From Candidatus Fimadaptatus faecigallinarum (GTDB lineage Bacteria; Bacillota; Clostridia; Christensenellales; Aristaeellaceae): DNA of 64,000 bases. Shown here piece by piece: positions 34,676-45,726 of the stretch. Position 1 is the stretch's first letter; each line of letters begins with the position of its first letter. Under the pieces are notes generated by a model. The model was not told where the DNA came from, ran no database searches, and saw only the letters and a program-made list of their open reading frames with translations. The stretch is taken from NCBI GenBank assembly GCA_018714445.1, contig DVNK01000050.1:36719-100718 (forward strand), given 5' to 3'. The position numbers were made by a program, and so were the translations under genes.

Positions 34676-35080
34676 ATGAAGGCGCTTACATTGCGAGAAC
34701 CCTGGGCAAGCCTGGTGCTGGAGGGCGTAAAGACGCTTGAGACGCGCAGCTGGGCCACGCGCTACCGGGGCGAGCTGTTTATACATGCCGGCAGCGGCCG
34801 AGTGCCGCGAGGCGATGCGCATGTGAACGAGCTGATGAAACTGCTTGAGGGGCCGTTGCACTATGGGTTGGTTATAGCAAGGTGTGAGCTGGTCGACTGC
34901 GTGCGCATCGATGCGGAGTATGCGCGTGAGATAGAGCGGCGCGCGCCATTGAACTATATCAGCGGAGATTATACGCCGGGACGCTATGTCTGGGTGCTGG
35001 AAGGCGTGCGCGCGCTGGAGCGCCCGGTGCCGGCGCGCGGCATGCTGGGGTTGTGGAATTGGGAGCCAAATGGCGTCTGA
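34676..35080 (+). CDS. ASCH domain protein
   Basis: A 134-residue RNA-binding-like ASCH (PUA-fold) protein: LTLREPWASLVLEGVKTLETR, WATRYRGELFIHAG, and a C-terminal WVLEGVRALERPVPARGMLG. ASCH proteins include small esterases (YqfB) and RNA-related proteins; the function here is not set. Ribosome site AAAAGGAGGG. Confidence 0.9.
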   Translation: MKALTLREPWASLVLEGVKTLETRSWATRYRGELFIHAGSGRVPRGDAHVNELMKLLEGPLHYGLVIARCELVDCVRIDAEYAREIERRAPLNYISGDYTPGRYVWVLEGVRALERPVPARGMLGLWNWEPNGV

Positions 35081-35364
35081 CGGGTCAATACGTTGTGCAG
35101 CACGCAATAAAGAATTCACCAAAAATGCGTGGAAACCAAAAAAACTCGCAAAAAAATAGCTTGACGGGCGTAAAAATGCAATTTGACTCTTTTCTTTTGC
35201 TTCGATTTCTGTTAATATAGACCATAGATGCTTTTGAGCGGAAAACGCAATCGGCGTAAAGCGATGACGCGAACTGTTCGTTCGCGTTTTGAGGGCGAAT
35301 ATTTGCGCGGCGGCGCGCCGGTTTGACGCATTTACGCAGAGCCATATTCAAGGGGGTAGGTTTT
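35081..35364. other. Upstream region of the EF-G gene
   Basis: A 284-base AT-rich gap in front of a highly expressed gene. Two TTGAC hexamers (35161, 35183) and a TTAATAT (35212-35218) are present, but no pair has normal spacing, so I do not fix a promoter. No gene seen. Confidence 0.4.
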
Positions 35365-37446
35365 ATGAAGGACTATGTAGCGGCCAACATCCGCAACATT
35401 GCGGTGCTTGGCCATGGCAGCGAAGGCAAGACGACCCTGGTTGAGGCGCTGCTCTTCCTGACCGGTGTGACCGACAGGCAGGGCAGGGTGGAGGACGGCA
35501 CGACCGTCACCGACTTTGATCCGGAGGAGACCAAGCGTCACATCTCGATAAGCGCGGCGATGGCGCCTTTTGAATATAAGGACGTAAAGATAAATCTTAT
35601 CGACGTTCCCGGCTATTTTGATTTTATAGGCGAGACTTCCAGCGCGCTTACCGCGGCCGACGGCTGCGTGATAGTTGTCGGCGCGTTGTCCGGCGCGCCG
35701 GTCGGCGCCGAAAAGGCGTGGGTCGCCTGCGAGAAGCATGGCATAAGCAAGCTGATCGTAGTAAATCAGATGGATCGTGAAAATGCAAACTTTGAAAAGG
35801 AGCTCAAGGCGCTGAGCGACCGGTTCGGCTCTGGTGTCGTGGCGGTGCAGATACCGCTGATGGAAGGCGGCCAGTTCAAGGGCGTGGTCGACGTGCTGTC
35901 GGGCAAGGCGTACACTGGTTCGGGGAAGTCCCGCAAGGAAGTGCCGGTGCCGGACACTCTCAAGGACGAGCTGCAGCTGATGCGTGAGTCGCTGATGGAG
36001 GCGGCCGCGGGCACCGATGAAGAACTGATGGAGAAGTTCTTTGAAGAGGGCGAGCTCAGCGACGAGGAGACCGTGCGCGGCCTGCATGTGGGCGTTAAGG
36101 ACGGTTCCATTACGCCTGTCATGTGCTGCTCGGCGACTACCGGCGTGGGCGTCGTAGCGCTGATAGATAACTTCATCGGCCTGTTGCCCTCGCCTGCGGG
36201 TCAGGAGCATGAGGGCGTCAACCCCAAGACCGGCGATACCGAAAAGCGCATATGCGATAAGTCGCAGCCGTTCTCGGCGCAGGTGTTCAAGACCGTTGCC
36301 GACCCGTTCGTGGGCAAGCTGTCCATGTTCAAGGTGCTGTCGGGCGAGCTGAAGGCCGATACCGCGCTGTACAACGCAAATGCTGAAAAGCCTGAAAAGG
36401 CCGGCACCATCTACGTGCTGCGCGGCAAGAAGCAGACTCCGGTCACTTCGCTGACGGCGGGCGATATAGGCGCGCTGGCCAAGTTGCAGTTCACGTTCAC
36501 CGGTCACACGCTGTGCGATGCGGCATCGCCGATACGCTATCCGATGATAGAGTTCCCCGAGCCGTGCATCTCAATGGCGGTGTACGCCAAGAAGGCCGGC
36601 GGCGAGGATAAGGTGTTCTCGGGCCTGGCGCATCTGGCCGAGGAGGATCCCACGATCCGCATAGCCAAGAGCGAGTACACCACCGAGACGCTGCTGTCGG
36701 GCATGGGCGAGCTGCACCTGGACGTGACCAGCCGCAAGCTGCAGAGCAAGTACGGCGCGGAGGCGGTGCTGCAGGATCCCAAGATCCCCTATCGCGAGAC
36801 GATACGCAAGGCGATCAAGGTTCAGGGCCGTCACAAGAAGCAGACCGGCGGTCATGGTCAGTTTGGCGATGTGTGGATAGAGTTCGAGCCGATATACGAT
36901 GGCAATGGCGAATTCGAATTCGTCGACAAGGTCGTGGGCGGCGCGGTACCGCGCAACTTCATACCCGCGGTCGAAAAGGGCCTGCGCGAGAACCTGCCCA
37001 AGGGCGTGCTGGCGGGCTATCCGATGGTGAATCTGCGTGCGTCGCTGGTCGACGGCTCGTATCACCCGGTCGACTCGTCCGAAATGGCGTTCAAGACGGC
37101 GGCGCGCATAGCGTTCAAGAAGCTGGTCGACGCCAGCCCTGTGCTGCTTGAGCCGGTGTACCATGTCGAGGTGCTGGTGCCTGACGAGTACATGGGCGAT
37201 ATAATCGGCGATATAAATAAGCGTCGCGGCCGCATAATGGGCATGAACCCGGTCGATGGCCTGCAGCAGGTCGTGGCCGAAGTGCCGCTGGCTGAAATGT
37301 TCAAGTACGCGACCGATCTGCGTTCTATGACGCAGGCGCGCGGTTCGTTCACCATGTCGTTCGAGCGCTACGAGGAAGTCCCGGCGGCCGATGCCAAGAA
37401 GATCATCGAGAACGCCAAGCTCGAGGACGAGGACGAGGACGAATAA
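35365..37446 (+). CDS. Elongation factor G-like GTPase (EF-G type II)
   Basis: A 693-residue translational GTPase. G1 GHGSEGKT (16-23), G3 DVPGYFDF (80-87) and G4 NQMD (134-137) replace the canonical DxPGHxDF and NKxD, as is usual in the clostridial EF-G paralogue class. The paralogue likely acts in ribosome translocation or recycling; canonical fusA is usually beside rpsG and is not here. ATG at 35365 follows AAGGGGGT. An upstream in-frame start at 35323 has no ribosome site. Confidence 0.92.
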   Translation: MKDYVAANIRNIAVLGHGSEGKTTLVEALLFLTGVTDRQGRVEDGTTVTDFDPEETKRHISISAAMAPFEYKDVKINLIDVPGYFDFIGETSSALTAADGCVIVVGALSGAPVGAEKAWVACEKHGISKLIVVNQMDRENANFEKELKALSDRFGSGVVAVQIPLMEGGQFKGVVDVLSGKAYTGSGKSRKEVPVPDTLKDELQLMRESLMEAAAGTDEELMEKFFEEGELSDEETVRGLHVGVKDGSITPVMCCSATTGVGVVALIDNFIGLLPSPAGQEHEGVNPKTGDTEKRICDKSQPFSAQVFKTVADPFVGKLSMFKVLSGELKADTALYNANAEKPEKAGTIYVLRGKKQTPVTSLTAGDIGALAKLQFTFTGHTLCDAASPIRYPMIEFPEPCISMAVYAKKAGGEDKVFSGLAHLAEEDPTIRIAKSEYTTETLLSGMGELHLDVTSRKLQSKYGAEAVLQDPKIPYRETIRKAIKVQGRHKKQTGGHGQFGDVWIEFEPIYDGNGEFEFVDKVVGGAVPRNFIPAVEKGLRENLPKGVLAGYPMVNLRASLVDGSYHPVDSSEMAFKTAARIAFKKLVDASPVLLEPVYHVEVLVPDEYMGDIIGDINKRRGRIMGMNPVDGLQQVVAEVPLAEMFKYATDLRSMTQARGSFTMSFERYEEVPAADAKKIIENAKLEDEDEDE

Positions 37447-37614
37447 TTCAAACCCGTGCGGCTTTGTCCGCAGGGCGGAACGGGATTTGTTTCGCATTGC
37501 GTGCTGAGCGCGCACCTGAATTAACCCGTATCGCGAGGAGCGCAAGGCTTTCGGTGTGTTGCACCGCGGGCTTGAGTCCCAAGGATGAGTTCCCGGGACT
37601 GCCCCTCGGTTGGG

Positions 37615-37658
37615 CGGCGGAAGTACGGACTTACATCCGGCTTCCGTCGTTATTTTTT
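37615..37658 (+). terminator. Terminator in the EF-G/pyrR gap
   Basis: Stem CGGCGGAAG/CTTCCGTCG (one G-U pair) with an internal CGGA/TCCG helix, followed by TTATTTTTT. It lies 170 bases after the EF-G stop; the intervening 37447-37610 is GC-rich and foldable (for example CCCGT/ACGGG at 37452-37484) but has no gene I support. Confidence 0.75.
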
Positions 37659-37711
37659 GCGCGCATCGGTAAAAAGCTTGGCATGGACGTGTAAAAAGTG
37701 TCGCGAACTGA

Positions 37712-37740
37712 TTTACAAACGCGATAACGGGTGGTATAAT
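37712..37740 (+). promoter_or_regulatory. Pyrimidine operon promoter
   Basis: TTTACA (37712-37717), 17-base spacer, TATAAT (37735-37740). Confidence 0.8.
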
Positions 37741-37765
37741 GTAGGCCGACCGCAAAAAAGTATAG

Positions 37766-38458
<693 letters not shown>

Positions 38459-38530
38459 CTCGGATGCGGACCCTTTAGCGGAATGTCCGCCGCGGAAGGC
38501 GCGGCCATATATAGAGGGGGGTAAATCAAA

Positions 38531-39919
38531 ATGCAAAGCGCAAACACAAAGTCAGCGGGTAAAATGGTAGTGCTCGGCATACAGCACGTGTTCGCCATGT
38601 TTGGCTCGACGGTGCTGGTGCCGATACTTACGGGACTCGATCCGGCTATGGCACTGCTGTGCGCGGGCCTGGGCACGCTGATATTCCACTTGGTGACTGG
38701 CGGCAAGGTGCCGGCGTTTCTGGGTTCATCGTTCGCGTTCATAGCGGCGATATGCACAGTGGCGGCGGATGCGTCGGGCAACGCGGCGCTGGGCAGCGCT
38801 GAGTATATGGAAGGCTTGAGATATGCGGGCGGCGGCATAATAGTGGCGGGCGCGCTGTATCTGGTGCTGGCTGGCCTGGTCATGCTGTTTGGCGCGGACA
38901 AGATACGCTCGTTCTTCCCGCCGCTGGTGACCGGCGCAATAATCATAATAATTGGCCTCATGCTTGCGCCGACGGCGATAAGCAATATAACTACCGCGAC
39001 CAATCCGGCAACCGGCGCGTCCGAGGCGTTGACTGGCGGCGCACTATGGATCAACTGGCTGATAGCCGCGATAACGATAGGCGCGATGTTCTTCGTGTCG
39101 ATACGCGGGCGCGGGTTCTTTAAGCTGGTGCCGATACTGATAGGCATTGCGGTGGGCTACTGCACGGCGCTGATATGCCAGCTGCTGGGCGCAAACGTAT
39201 TTGGTAGCCCGCTGGTCGACTTCAGCAAGCTGACCACCAGTTCCTGGATACAGCTGCCGCACTTCATGGGCCCGCTGTTCAGCTGGAAGGCGATACTTAC
39301 GATAGCTCCGCTGTCGATAGTGACGTTTGTCGAGCATGTGGGCGACATGCAGGCTAACGGCGCGGTCGTGGGCCGTGACTTCATAAAGGATCCGGGCTTG
39401 CACCGCACGCTGCTGGGCGACGGCCTGGCTACGATGGTAGCGGGTGCGCTGGGCGGCCCGGCCAATACGACCTACTCCGAGAACACCGGCGTGCTGGCGG
39501 CCACGCGCAACTACAACCCCACCACGCTGCGGATTGCGGCGGGGTTTGCGATAATAATAGCGTTCTGCGGCAAGATATCGGCGTTCCTGCAGACGCTGCC
39601 CGCGGCGGTCATGGGCGGCATATCGATAATACTGTTCGGCATGATAGCGGCAGTGGGCCTGCGCACGCTGGTCGAGAATCAGGTCGACTTCAAGTCCAGC
39701 CGCAACCTGATGATAATCGCGGTTATGATGGTGCTGGGCCTGGGCGGCGCGGCGATAAACATATCGCTGGGCTCAAGCGGTACGATACAGTTCTCCGGCG
39801 CGGCGCTGGCGGCAATAGTTGGCATAGCGCTCAATAAGCTCGTGCCTGAGAAGCCTGCGGACACGCCTGAAACGGATGTGCCCGTCGATGCGGCTGCAAA
39901 GAAGGATTACAAGTTCTGA
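38531..39919 (+). CDS. uraA: Uracil permease (NCS2 family)
   Basis: A 462-residue inner-membrane uracil:H+ symporter with about 12-14 hydrophobic helices. [42 protein letters not shown] and [16 protein letters not shown] are the transport-site motifs of UraA. It sits second in the PyrR-controlled operon. Confidence 0.94.
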   Translation: MQSANTKSAGKMVVLGIQHVFAMFGSTVLVPILTGLDPAMALLCAGLGTLIFHLVTGGKVPAFLGSSFAFIAAICTVAADASGNAALGSAEYMEGLRYAGGGIIVAGALYLVLAGLVMLFGADKIRSFFPPLVTGAIIIIIGLMLAPTAISNITTATNPATGASEALTGGALWINWLIAAITIGAMFFVSIRGRGFFKLVPILIGIAVGYCTALICQLLGANVFGSPLVDFSKLTTSSWIQLPHFMGPLFSWKAILTIAPLSIVTFVEHVGDMQANGAVVGRDFIKDPGLHRTLLGDGLATMVAGALGGPANTTYSENTGVLAATRNYNPTTLRIAAGFAIIIAFCGKISAFLQTLPAAVMGGISIILFGMIAAVGLRTLVENQVDFKSSRNLMIIAVMMVLGLGGAAINISLGSSGTIQFSGAALAAIVGIALNKLVPEKPADTPETDVPVDAAAKKDYKF

Positions 39920-39926
39920 TGCGCGC

Positions 39927-39952
39927 GCCGCGGCCTGCGCATGGGCCGCGGC
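39927..39952 (+). terminator. Hairpin between uraA and pyrB
   Basis: Perfect 9-bp stem GCCGCGGCC/GGCCGCGGC, eight-base loop, then CGCTTTAA. May attenuate or process the message; no second PyrR site is seen next to it. Confidence 0.5.
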
Positions 39953-39989
39953 CGCTTTAACGCTGGGCAAAATGCTGGGAGGAAGACAA

Positions 39990-40910
39990 ATGGCGCTGGG
40001 AACCAAGGATCTGCTGGGCCTGCGCGGCGTATCGGCTGCGCAGATAAAGGAAATACTGGACACCGCGGCGCAGCTCAAGCCCGTGTTGATGACCAAGAGC
40101 AAAAAGACGCCTCATCTGCAGGGCAAGAGCATAGTGACGCTGTTTTACGAGAACTCCACGCGCACGCGCATGAGTTTTGAACTGGCCAGCAAGTACATGT
40201 CGGCGGCGGCGGCGAACATATCGGCGTCGGCTTCGTCGGTGGCCAAGGGCGAGACGCTGCTGGATACCGGACGCACGCTGGATCATATGGGTACAGACGT
40301 TATAATAATCCGTCACCCGATGTCGGGCGCGCCGCATCTGCTGGCCAAGCACGTGCGCTCGGCGGTCATAAACGCCGGCGACGGCATGAACGAGCATCCG
40401 ACGCAGGCGCTGCTGGACATGTTCACGATGCGCGAGAAGAAGGGCGAGATAAAGGGCCTGAAGGTTGCGATAATTGGCGACGTGATGCACAGCCGCGTGG
40501 CGCGCTCTAACATATGGGGCCTTAACACGATGGGCGCCGAGGTGGTGCTGGCGGGGCCGCCGACGCTGATGCCGTATGACCTTGAGGCCATGGGCGTCAA
40601 GGCCACGACCGACGTCGATGAGGCGTTGCGGGGCGCGGATGTGGTCATGGGCTTGCGCATACAGCGCGAGCGCCAACAGAGCGGCTTGTTCCCGTCGGTG
40701 AGCGAGTACAGCGAGTTCTTCGGAATATCGTCCAAGCGCATGGAACTGCCGGCGCGCGATGCGATAGTGATGCATCCGGGCCCGGTAAACCGCGGCGTGG
40801 AATTGAACTCGGACGTGATAGATGCGGACTACTCGTTCATAGACGAGCAGGTGACAAATGGCGTGGCGGTGCGCATGGCGCTGCTGTACATGATGACACG
40901 GAGGGCGTAA
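39990..40910 (+). CDS. pyrB: Aspartate carbamoyltransferase catalytic subunit
   Basis: First committed pyrimidine step, carbamoyl phosphate plus aspartate. 306 residues, with the carbamoyl-phosphate loop STRTR (56-60 in [13 protein letters not shown]), HPTQALLD, and [11 protein letters not shown]. The ATG at 39990 follows GGGAGGA; the frame is open upstream to 39876 but this overlaps the hairpin and lacks homology. No pyrI is present. Confidence 0.96.
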   Translation: MALGTKDLLGLRGVSAAQIKEILDTAAQLKPVLMTKSKKTPHLQGKSIVTLFYENSTRTRMSFELASKYMSAAAANISASASSVAKGETLLDTGRTLDHMGTDVIIIRHPMSGAPHLLAKHVRSAVINAGDGMNEHPTQALLDMFTMREKKGEIKGLKVAIIGDVMHSRVARSNIWGLNTMGAEVVLAGPPTLMPYDLEAMGVKATTDVDEALRGADVVMGLRIQRERQQSGLFPSVSEYSEFFGISSKRMELPARDAIVMHPGPVNRGVELNSDVIDADYSFIDEQVTNGVAVRMALLYMMTRRA

Positions 40911-40911
40911 T

Positions 40912-42195
40912 ATGCTGATACGGAATGGACGTATAATCGATCCGGCAAACGGAATGGACGCGGTGGGCGACCTGCTTATAGAGGATGGCAAGGTCGTCAG
41001 CATAGGCGAGGTGCCGGGCGCGGACGAGTACACGGGCGAGGTCGTGGACGCGCAGGGTTGCATAGTTGCGCCGGGCTTTGTGGACATACACTGCCATCTG
41101 CGCGACCCGGGCCTGGAATACAAGGAGGACATGTACACCGGCACGCGTGCGGCAGCGCATGGCGGGTTCACCAGTGTGTGCTGCATGGCCAACACTCAGC
41201 CGGTCAACGATAACGCGGCGGTCACGCGCGCTATAATCGACAAGGCACAGCGTGAAGGCGTGGTAAATGTATATCCGATAGGCGCCATAACCAAGGGCTT
41301 AAAGGGCCAGGAGCTGGCCGAGATGGGCCAGATGCAGCGCGCGGGCGCGGTGGCGATGTCTGACGACGGCCATCCGGTGATGAATGGGCGCAAGATGTAC
41401 CTGGCGCTGCAGTACGCCAAGGCGTTCAACCTGACGCTGATATCGCACAGCGAGGACACCGACATAGTAGCCGAAGGCCTGATGAACGAGGGCACGGTGT
41501 CAACGCGACTGGGGCTGAAGGGCATACCGCGCGCCGCCGAGGAGACGATGATAGCGCGTGAATGCATACTGGCCGAGGGGCTGGGTGCGCGCATACATAT
41601 AGCGCACGTGTCGACCGAAGGCAGCGTGGCCTTGATAAAGCACTTCAAGTCGCGCGGAGTGCGCGTCACGGCCGAGACCGCGCCGCACTACGTGTATGGC
41701 ACCGACGAGCTGGTCGACGAGTTGGACTATGACTCCGACACGCGCGTCAACCCGCCGCTGCGCACCGAGCGCGACCGGCAGGCGTGCATAGCAGGCCTTA
41801 AGGACGGCACACTGGACTGCATAGCGACCGACCATGCGCCGCATCACATCGATGAGAAGCGCGTGGAGTACGCGCTGGCGGCCAACGGCATATCGGGATT
41901 TGAGACGGCGTTTGCGCTGTGCAATACGGCGATGGTGCTGCCGGGCCTGATGGATATCAACATGCTTATATCCAAGATGACCGTTGAGCCGGCGCGCGTG
42001 TTGGGTCTGAACAAGGGCACGCTGACGCCGGGCGCGGATGCCGACGTGGTGATAATTGACCCGAATGCGGTGTGGACGATTGATCCTGAAAAGTTCTTGA
42101 GCAAGGGCAAAAACACGCCGTTTAAGGACCGCGTGGTGACCGGCGCGGTGCGCGCGACCTACGTTGCGGGCAAGTGCGTATGGCAGGAGGCATGA
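40912..42195 (+). CDS. pyrC: Dihydroorotase
   Basis: Cyclises carbamoyl aspartate to dihydroorotate. The 427-residue class I enzyme shows the metal motif DIHCHLRDPG (His60, His62), GGFTSVCCMANTQP, ETAPHY and IATDHAPH. It begins one base after the pyrB stop (TAATATG), so translation is coupled. Normal length. Confidence 0.96.
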   Translation: MLIRNGRIIDPANGMDAVGDLLIEDGKVVSIGEVPGADEYTGEVVDAQGCIVAPGFVDIHCHLRDPGLEYKEDMYTGTRAAAHGGFTSVCCMANTQPVNDNAAVTRAIIDKAQREGVVNVYPIGAITKGLKGQELAEMGQMQRAGAVAMSDDGHPVMNGRKMYLALQYAKAFNLTLISHSEDTDIVAEGLMNEGTVSTRLGLKGIPRAAEETMIARECILAEGLGARIHIAHVSTEGSVALIKHFKSRGVRVTAETAPHYVYGTDELVDELDYDSDTRVNPPLRTERDRQACIAGLKDGTLDCIATDHAPHHIDEKRVEYALAANGISGFETAFALCNTAMVLPGLMDINMLISKMTVEPARVLGLNKGTLTPGADADVVIIDPNAVWTIDPEKFLSKGKNTPFKDRVVTGAVRATYVAGKCVWQEA

Positions 42196-42197
42196 TT

Positions 42198-43118
42198 ATG
42201 AATCAGATGGATCTGCTGATAGAGCGCATAATTGAAAAGCGCAATCCAACGGTTGCAGGTCTGGATACGCGCGTTGAGTACCTGCCGGACGAGTTCAAGG
42301 CCAGCCTGGGCATGGGCGAGATCGACACGTTTGAAAAGGCTGCGGACGCGGTATTGGCGTACAATCTGCGCCTGATAAATGCGCTGCGCGACGTGGTGCC
42401 GGCAGTCAAGGTGCAGGTGGCGTACTATGAGATGTACGGCGTGCCGGGCATGCATGCGTTTGCCGACACTGTAAAGGCGGCCAAGGCAGCGGGCCTGAGC
42501 GTGATGGCCGACGCCAAGCGCAACGACATTGGCGCGACGGCCGAAGCATATGCGGCGGCGTTCCTGGGCCAGACGGCGCTGGCGGGCAGTGCGGCGCGCG
42601 CGTTTGAGAGTGATTTTGTGACGGTCAATCCGTATCTGGGCGTGGATGGCGTGAAGCCGTTTGTGGATGCATGCGCCAAGTACGGCGGCGGCATATTTGC
42701 GCTGGTAAAGACCTCCAATCCTTCCAGCGGTCAACTGCAGGATCTGCGCCTGGAGGATGGCCGGCGCGTGTATGAAATGATGGGCGATCTGACTGCCGAG
42801 TGGGGCGCGGACCTGATAGGCCGGCACGGCTATTCGTCGGTGGGCGCGGTCGTAGGCGCGACCTATCCCGAACAGGGACGCGAACTGCGTGCACGGCTGC
42901 CGCACACGTTCTTCCTGGTGCCGGGCTATGGCGCGCAGGGCGCGACCGGCAAGGACATCGCCGGATGCTTTGACGCCAAGGGCCTGGGTGCGATAGTCAA
43001 CGCATCGCGCTCGCTGCTGTGCGCATGGAAGAAGCAGCCGGGCGTATCGTTTGATGAAGCGGCGCGCAATGAGGCGCTGCGCATGCGCGACGACATAGTT
43101 GGCAACATCGCGCTGTGA
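42198..43118 (+). CDS. pyrF: Orotidine 5'-phosphate decarboxylase, PyrF type 2
   Basis: Last step to UMP. 306 residues, with catalytic DAKRND (105-110) and NPYLGVDG, SNPS and GYGAQGATG phosphate region typical of the longer type-2 form. ATG at 42198 follows GGAGG inside the end of pyrC; the gap is two bases. Confidence 0.95.
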   Translation: MNQMDLLIERIIEKRNPTVAGLDTRVEYLPDEFKASLGMGEIDTFEKAADAVLAYNLRLINALRDVVPAVKVQVAYYEMYGVPGMHAFADTVKAAKAAGLSVMADAKRNDIGATAEAYAAAFLGQTALAGSAARAFESDFVTVNPYLGVDGVKPFVDACAKYGGGIFALVKTSNPSSGQLQDLRLEDGRRVYEMMGDLTAEWGADLIGRHGYSSVGAVVGATYPEQGRELRARLPHTFFLVPGYGAQGATGKDIAGCFDAKGLGAIVNASRSLLCAWKKQPGVSFDEAARNEALRMRDDIVGNIAL

Positions 43119-43145
43119 CGTAGTGCTGTGCGTTTATAAATAGTA

Positions 43146-43180
43146 ACGTGGCGGGCGCTTGCTATTAGTGCCTGCCACGT
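43146..43180. terminator. Hairpin after pyrF
   Basis: Stem ACGTGGC/GCCACGT with an inner GGGC/GCCT; no T-run follows. It lies between convergent pyrF and the pentapeptide gene. Confidence 0.5.
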
Positions 43181-43267
43181 CTATATGTATGGCCTGATGT
43201 GATCAATCGAGCGTCAGTGGCGCGTGCGCGTCGCGCCTGTGTGCCCAGGGGCGAACAATGCGGTAAG

Positions 43268-43870
43268 CTAAACTATCTTGACGCCCAGCATCAGCGCCAG
43301 ATCCACGCACTGCGCCATTCCTACTTTTGCGCCGGCCAGTTCTGCGCGGCTGTCGGAGAGCGTTATCGCGGTTATCGTGCAACTGCTCAGGTCAATGCCT
43401 TTGAGCGGCGTGCGGAACAGTTCGGCGCGCGTCAGGTCGCAGTGGTCGAGGCGCAGGCGCTTTAGCTTCAGTTCGCTCAGCGCGGCGTCGTTAAGCCTGC
43501 AATCGACAAACGCGCAGTCCTCGAGCTTGGATAGCGAGAGGTTCATATAGCGCAGCGCACAGCCGTTAAACGTAGTCATGCGCAGCGTGCTGTGACTCAG
43601 GTCTGCGCCGGTGCCGTTTGCGCCGGTCAGCGTGCATTGCTTCCAGTAGCTGTCGTCGAATCGACAGTTGGACAGGTCGCAATCCTCAAACCGGCACTCG
43701 TAAAAGCTGGCTTTTGTGAATGTGCAGTCAGTAAACCGGCAGCGCTCCATATGAGCGCGCACAAGTTCCAGACGGCTCAGGTCGAGCCCGGTTATCTGTT
43801 CATCTTCATATACGCCGTCATTTATCGGCTCTTCGCGTTCAATTGCGGCGATTGCATCCTCGGCAAACAT
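43268..43870 (-). CDS. Pentapeptide-repeat protein
   Basis: A 200-residue right-handed beta-helix protein with repeated A(D/N)LxX units (for example LDLSRLELVRAHMERCRF, CDLSNCRFDDS, GIDLSSCTI). Such proteins can mimic DNA and protect gyrase (Qnr/MfpA), or act as scaffolds; nothing more specific is visible. It lies on the opposite strand inside the pyr cluster, splitting pyrF from pyrK. Confidence 0.9.
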   Translation of the reverse strand: MFAEDAIAAIEREEPINDGVYEDEQITGLDLSRLELVRAHMERCRFTDCTFTKASFYECRFEDCDLSNCRFDDSYWKQCTLTGANGTGADLSHSTLRMTTFNGCALRYMNLSLSKLEDCAFVDCRLNDAALSELKLKRLRLDHCDLTRAELFRTPLKGIDLSSCTITAITLSDSRAELAGAKVGMAQCVDLALMLGVKIV

Positions 43871-43900
43871 GTGGACCTCCTGAGCAAATAGTATGGCAAG

Positions 43901-43912
43901 ATTATACCATAT
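43901..43912 (-). promoter_or_regulatory. Extended -10 promoter for the pentapeptide gene
   Basis: Minus strand TGGTATAAT (extended -10) about 30 bases before the ATG; no clear -35 box. It lies within a short inverted repeat TATGG/CCATA. Confidence 0.5.
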
Positions 43913-44052
43913 TAAGCGCGATGTGCGCGTTAAGAATGCAGCGGCAAGTGACGGCGGGAGTTTGCAATCACGGCAGGAAAATGACGGTATTTGGCGAATA
44001 TTTATGTTACGGCGCAGCGCGCCGGATAAGCAAGGTTATAAGGAGACGGATT

Positions 44053-44814
44053 ATGCGCGTAGAGAATGCGATAGTAGCGGCGCGGCGCGATCTGGCGCGG
44101 GGAATATTCGAGCTGGAGCTGTGCGCGCCCGAGATATGCGGCGAGGCGATTGCGCCGGGTCAGTTTGTTCAGGTCAGTTTAAATGACGCGTCGCGATTGC
44201 TGGCGCGTCCGATAAGCGTGCGCGACGTGCGCGGCGACCGGCTGGTATTGGATATACAGGCAAAGGGCGAAGGCACGCAGCAGCTGAGCCGACTGGAACC
44301 GGGCGAAACGCTCAGACTGACCGGTTGCATGGGCAACGGCTTTACATGGGATAAGGATGGTTACTACCTGCTGGTGGGCGGCGGCATAGGCATGGCTCCA
44401 GTGCTGTTCCTGCGCGAGCGTATGCAGGCGCGCAATAAGCTTATAGCGGGCTTCCGCAGTTCGGAGTACGCTTTCGGCGTGGACGGGCCGGACACTGTCG
44501 TCGCGACGGAGGACGGTTCGCTGGGTGAAAAGGGATTTGTTACGGCGCCGCTTGAGCGCGAATTGAAGGCGGGTGCGCCCGATGGCGTTATGTGCTGCGG
44601 ACCGACGCCTATGCTCAAGGCGGTGCAGCGGCTGTGTGCGGAGTATGGCGTGCGCTGCCAGCTTTCGCTGGAGGAGCGCATGGGCTGCGGCCTGGGTGCT
44701 TGTCTGGTGTGCAACTGCAAAGTGCGTGCGCAGAGCGAGCAGGGCTGGCAGTACAAGCGCGTGTGCGTAGACGGCCCGGTATTTGATGCATCGGAGGTGA
44801 TGTTCGATGGCTGA
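44053..44814 (+). CDS. pyrK: Dihydroorotate dehydrogenase B electron-transfer subunit
   Basis: FAD/2Fe-2S subunit that passes electrons from dihydroorotate to NAD+ with PyrD. 253 residues: ferredoxin-reductase-like FAD domain (RLLARPISV), GGGIGMAPVL NAD loop, and iron-sulfur cysteines at about 212, 217, 220 and 238 (CGLGACLVC...C). ATG at 44053 behind AAGGAGACGG; longer frame upstream lacks homology. Confidence 0.95.
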   Translation: MRVENAIVAARRDLARGIFELELCAPEICGEAIAPGQFVQVSLNDASRLLARPISVRDVRGDRLVLDIQAKGEGTQQLSRLEPGETLRLTGCMGNGFTWDKDGYYLLVGGGIGMAPVLFLRERMQARNKLIAGFRSSEYAFGVDGPDTVVATEDGSLGEKGFVTAPLERELKAGAPDGVMCCGPTPMLKAVQRLCAEYGVRCQLSLEERMGCGLGACLVCNCKVRAQSEQGWQYKRVCVDGPVFDASEVMFDG

Positions 44815-45715
44815 CATGGGTGTAAGCGTATGCGGAGTAGATTTCAAAAACCCGGTGATCGCTGCATCGGGCACGTTCGGGTTTGGGCGCGAGTATGCGC
44901 AGTTTTATGATATCGGGCTGTTGGGCGGCGTGTCGGTCAAGGGTCTTACGCGTCTGCCGCGCCAGGGCAACCCTGCGCCGCGCGTGGCTGAGACGCCGTC
45001 GGGCATGCTCAACTCCGTGGGGCTGCAGAACCCGGGCGTAGAGGCATTCATAGAGCATGAATTGCCATGGCTCAGGCAGCAGGGAACGGCGGTTATCGCC
45101 AACATGGCGGGCGCATGCGAGGACGACTACGCATACATGGCGCGGCGGCTGTCGCAGGTGGACGTAGACATGCTGGAGATGAACATATCCTGCCCCAACG
45201 TCAAGGAAGGCGGCGTGGCGTTTGGCACCCGGCCGGAGTCGATATATAACATAGTGCGCATAACGCGGCCTGAGGCGAAAAAGCCGCTGGTGGTCAAGCT
45301 GTCGCCCAACGTGGCGGACATAGCTGAGTGCGCGCGCGCCGCCGAAGAAGCGGGCGCCGATGCGATATCGCTGATAAATACACTGACCGGCATGGCGGTG
45401 GACGTATACGCGCGCCGTCCCATAATGGCGAACATTGTCGGCGGATTGTCGGGCCCGGCGGTGAAGCCGGTGGCGCTGCGCATGGTGTGGCAGGCGTCGC
45501 GCGCGGTCAAGGTGCCGGTGATAGGCATGGGCGGCATAATGACCGGCGAGGATGCGGCGGCGTTCATGCTGTGCGGCGCTAGTGCGGTGATGGTGGGCAC
45601 TGCGACGATACATGACCCGCTGGCCTGTCCGCGCATTGTGCGCGAGCTGGAGGAGTTCTGCGACAAGACCGGCGTCAGGGCAGTGCGCGAGCTGGTGGGC
45701 GCGCTCAAGGTATGA
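44807..45715 (+). CDS. pyrD: Dihydroorotate dehydrogenase B catalytic subunit
   Basis: FMN enzyme oxidising dihydroorotate to orotate, class 1B as it pairs with PyrK. 302 residues, with the catalytic-base Cys129 in NISCPNVKEGG, VVKLSPNV and GMGGIMTGEDA. It overlaps pyrK by eight bases. Confidence 0.96.
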   Translation: MADMGVSVCGVDFKNPVIAASGTFGFGREYAQFYDIGLLGGVSVKGLTRLPRQGNPAPRVAETPSGMLNSVGLQNPGVEAFIEHELPWLRQQGTAVIANMAGACEDDYAYMARRLSQVDVDMLEMNISCPNVKEGGVAFGTRPESIYNIVRITRPEAKKPLVVKLSPNVADIAECARAAEEAGADAISLINTLTGMAVDVYARRPIMANIVGGLSGPAVKPVALRMVWQASRAVKVPVIGMGGIMTGEDAAAFMLCGASAVMVGTATIHDPLACPRIVRELEEFCDKTGVRAVRELVGALKV

Positions 45716-45726
45716 TCGGAGGAACA

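Noticed and set aside
37464..37694. 76-residue ORF after the EF-G gene
   Set aside because: No ribosome site and it overlaps a terminator; amino-acid make-up is random.
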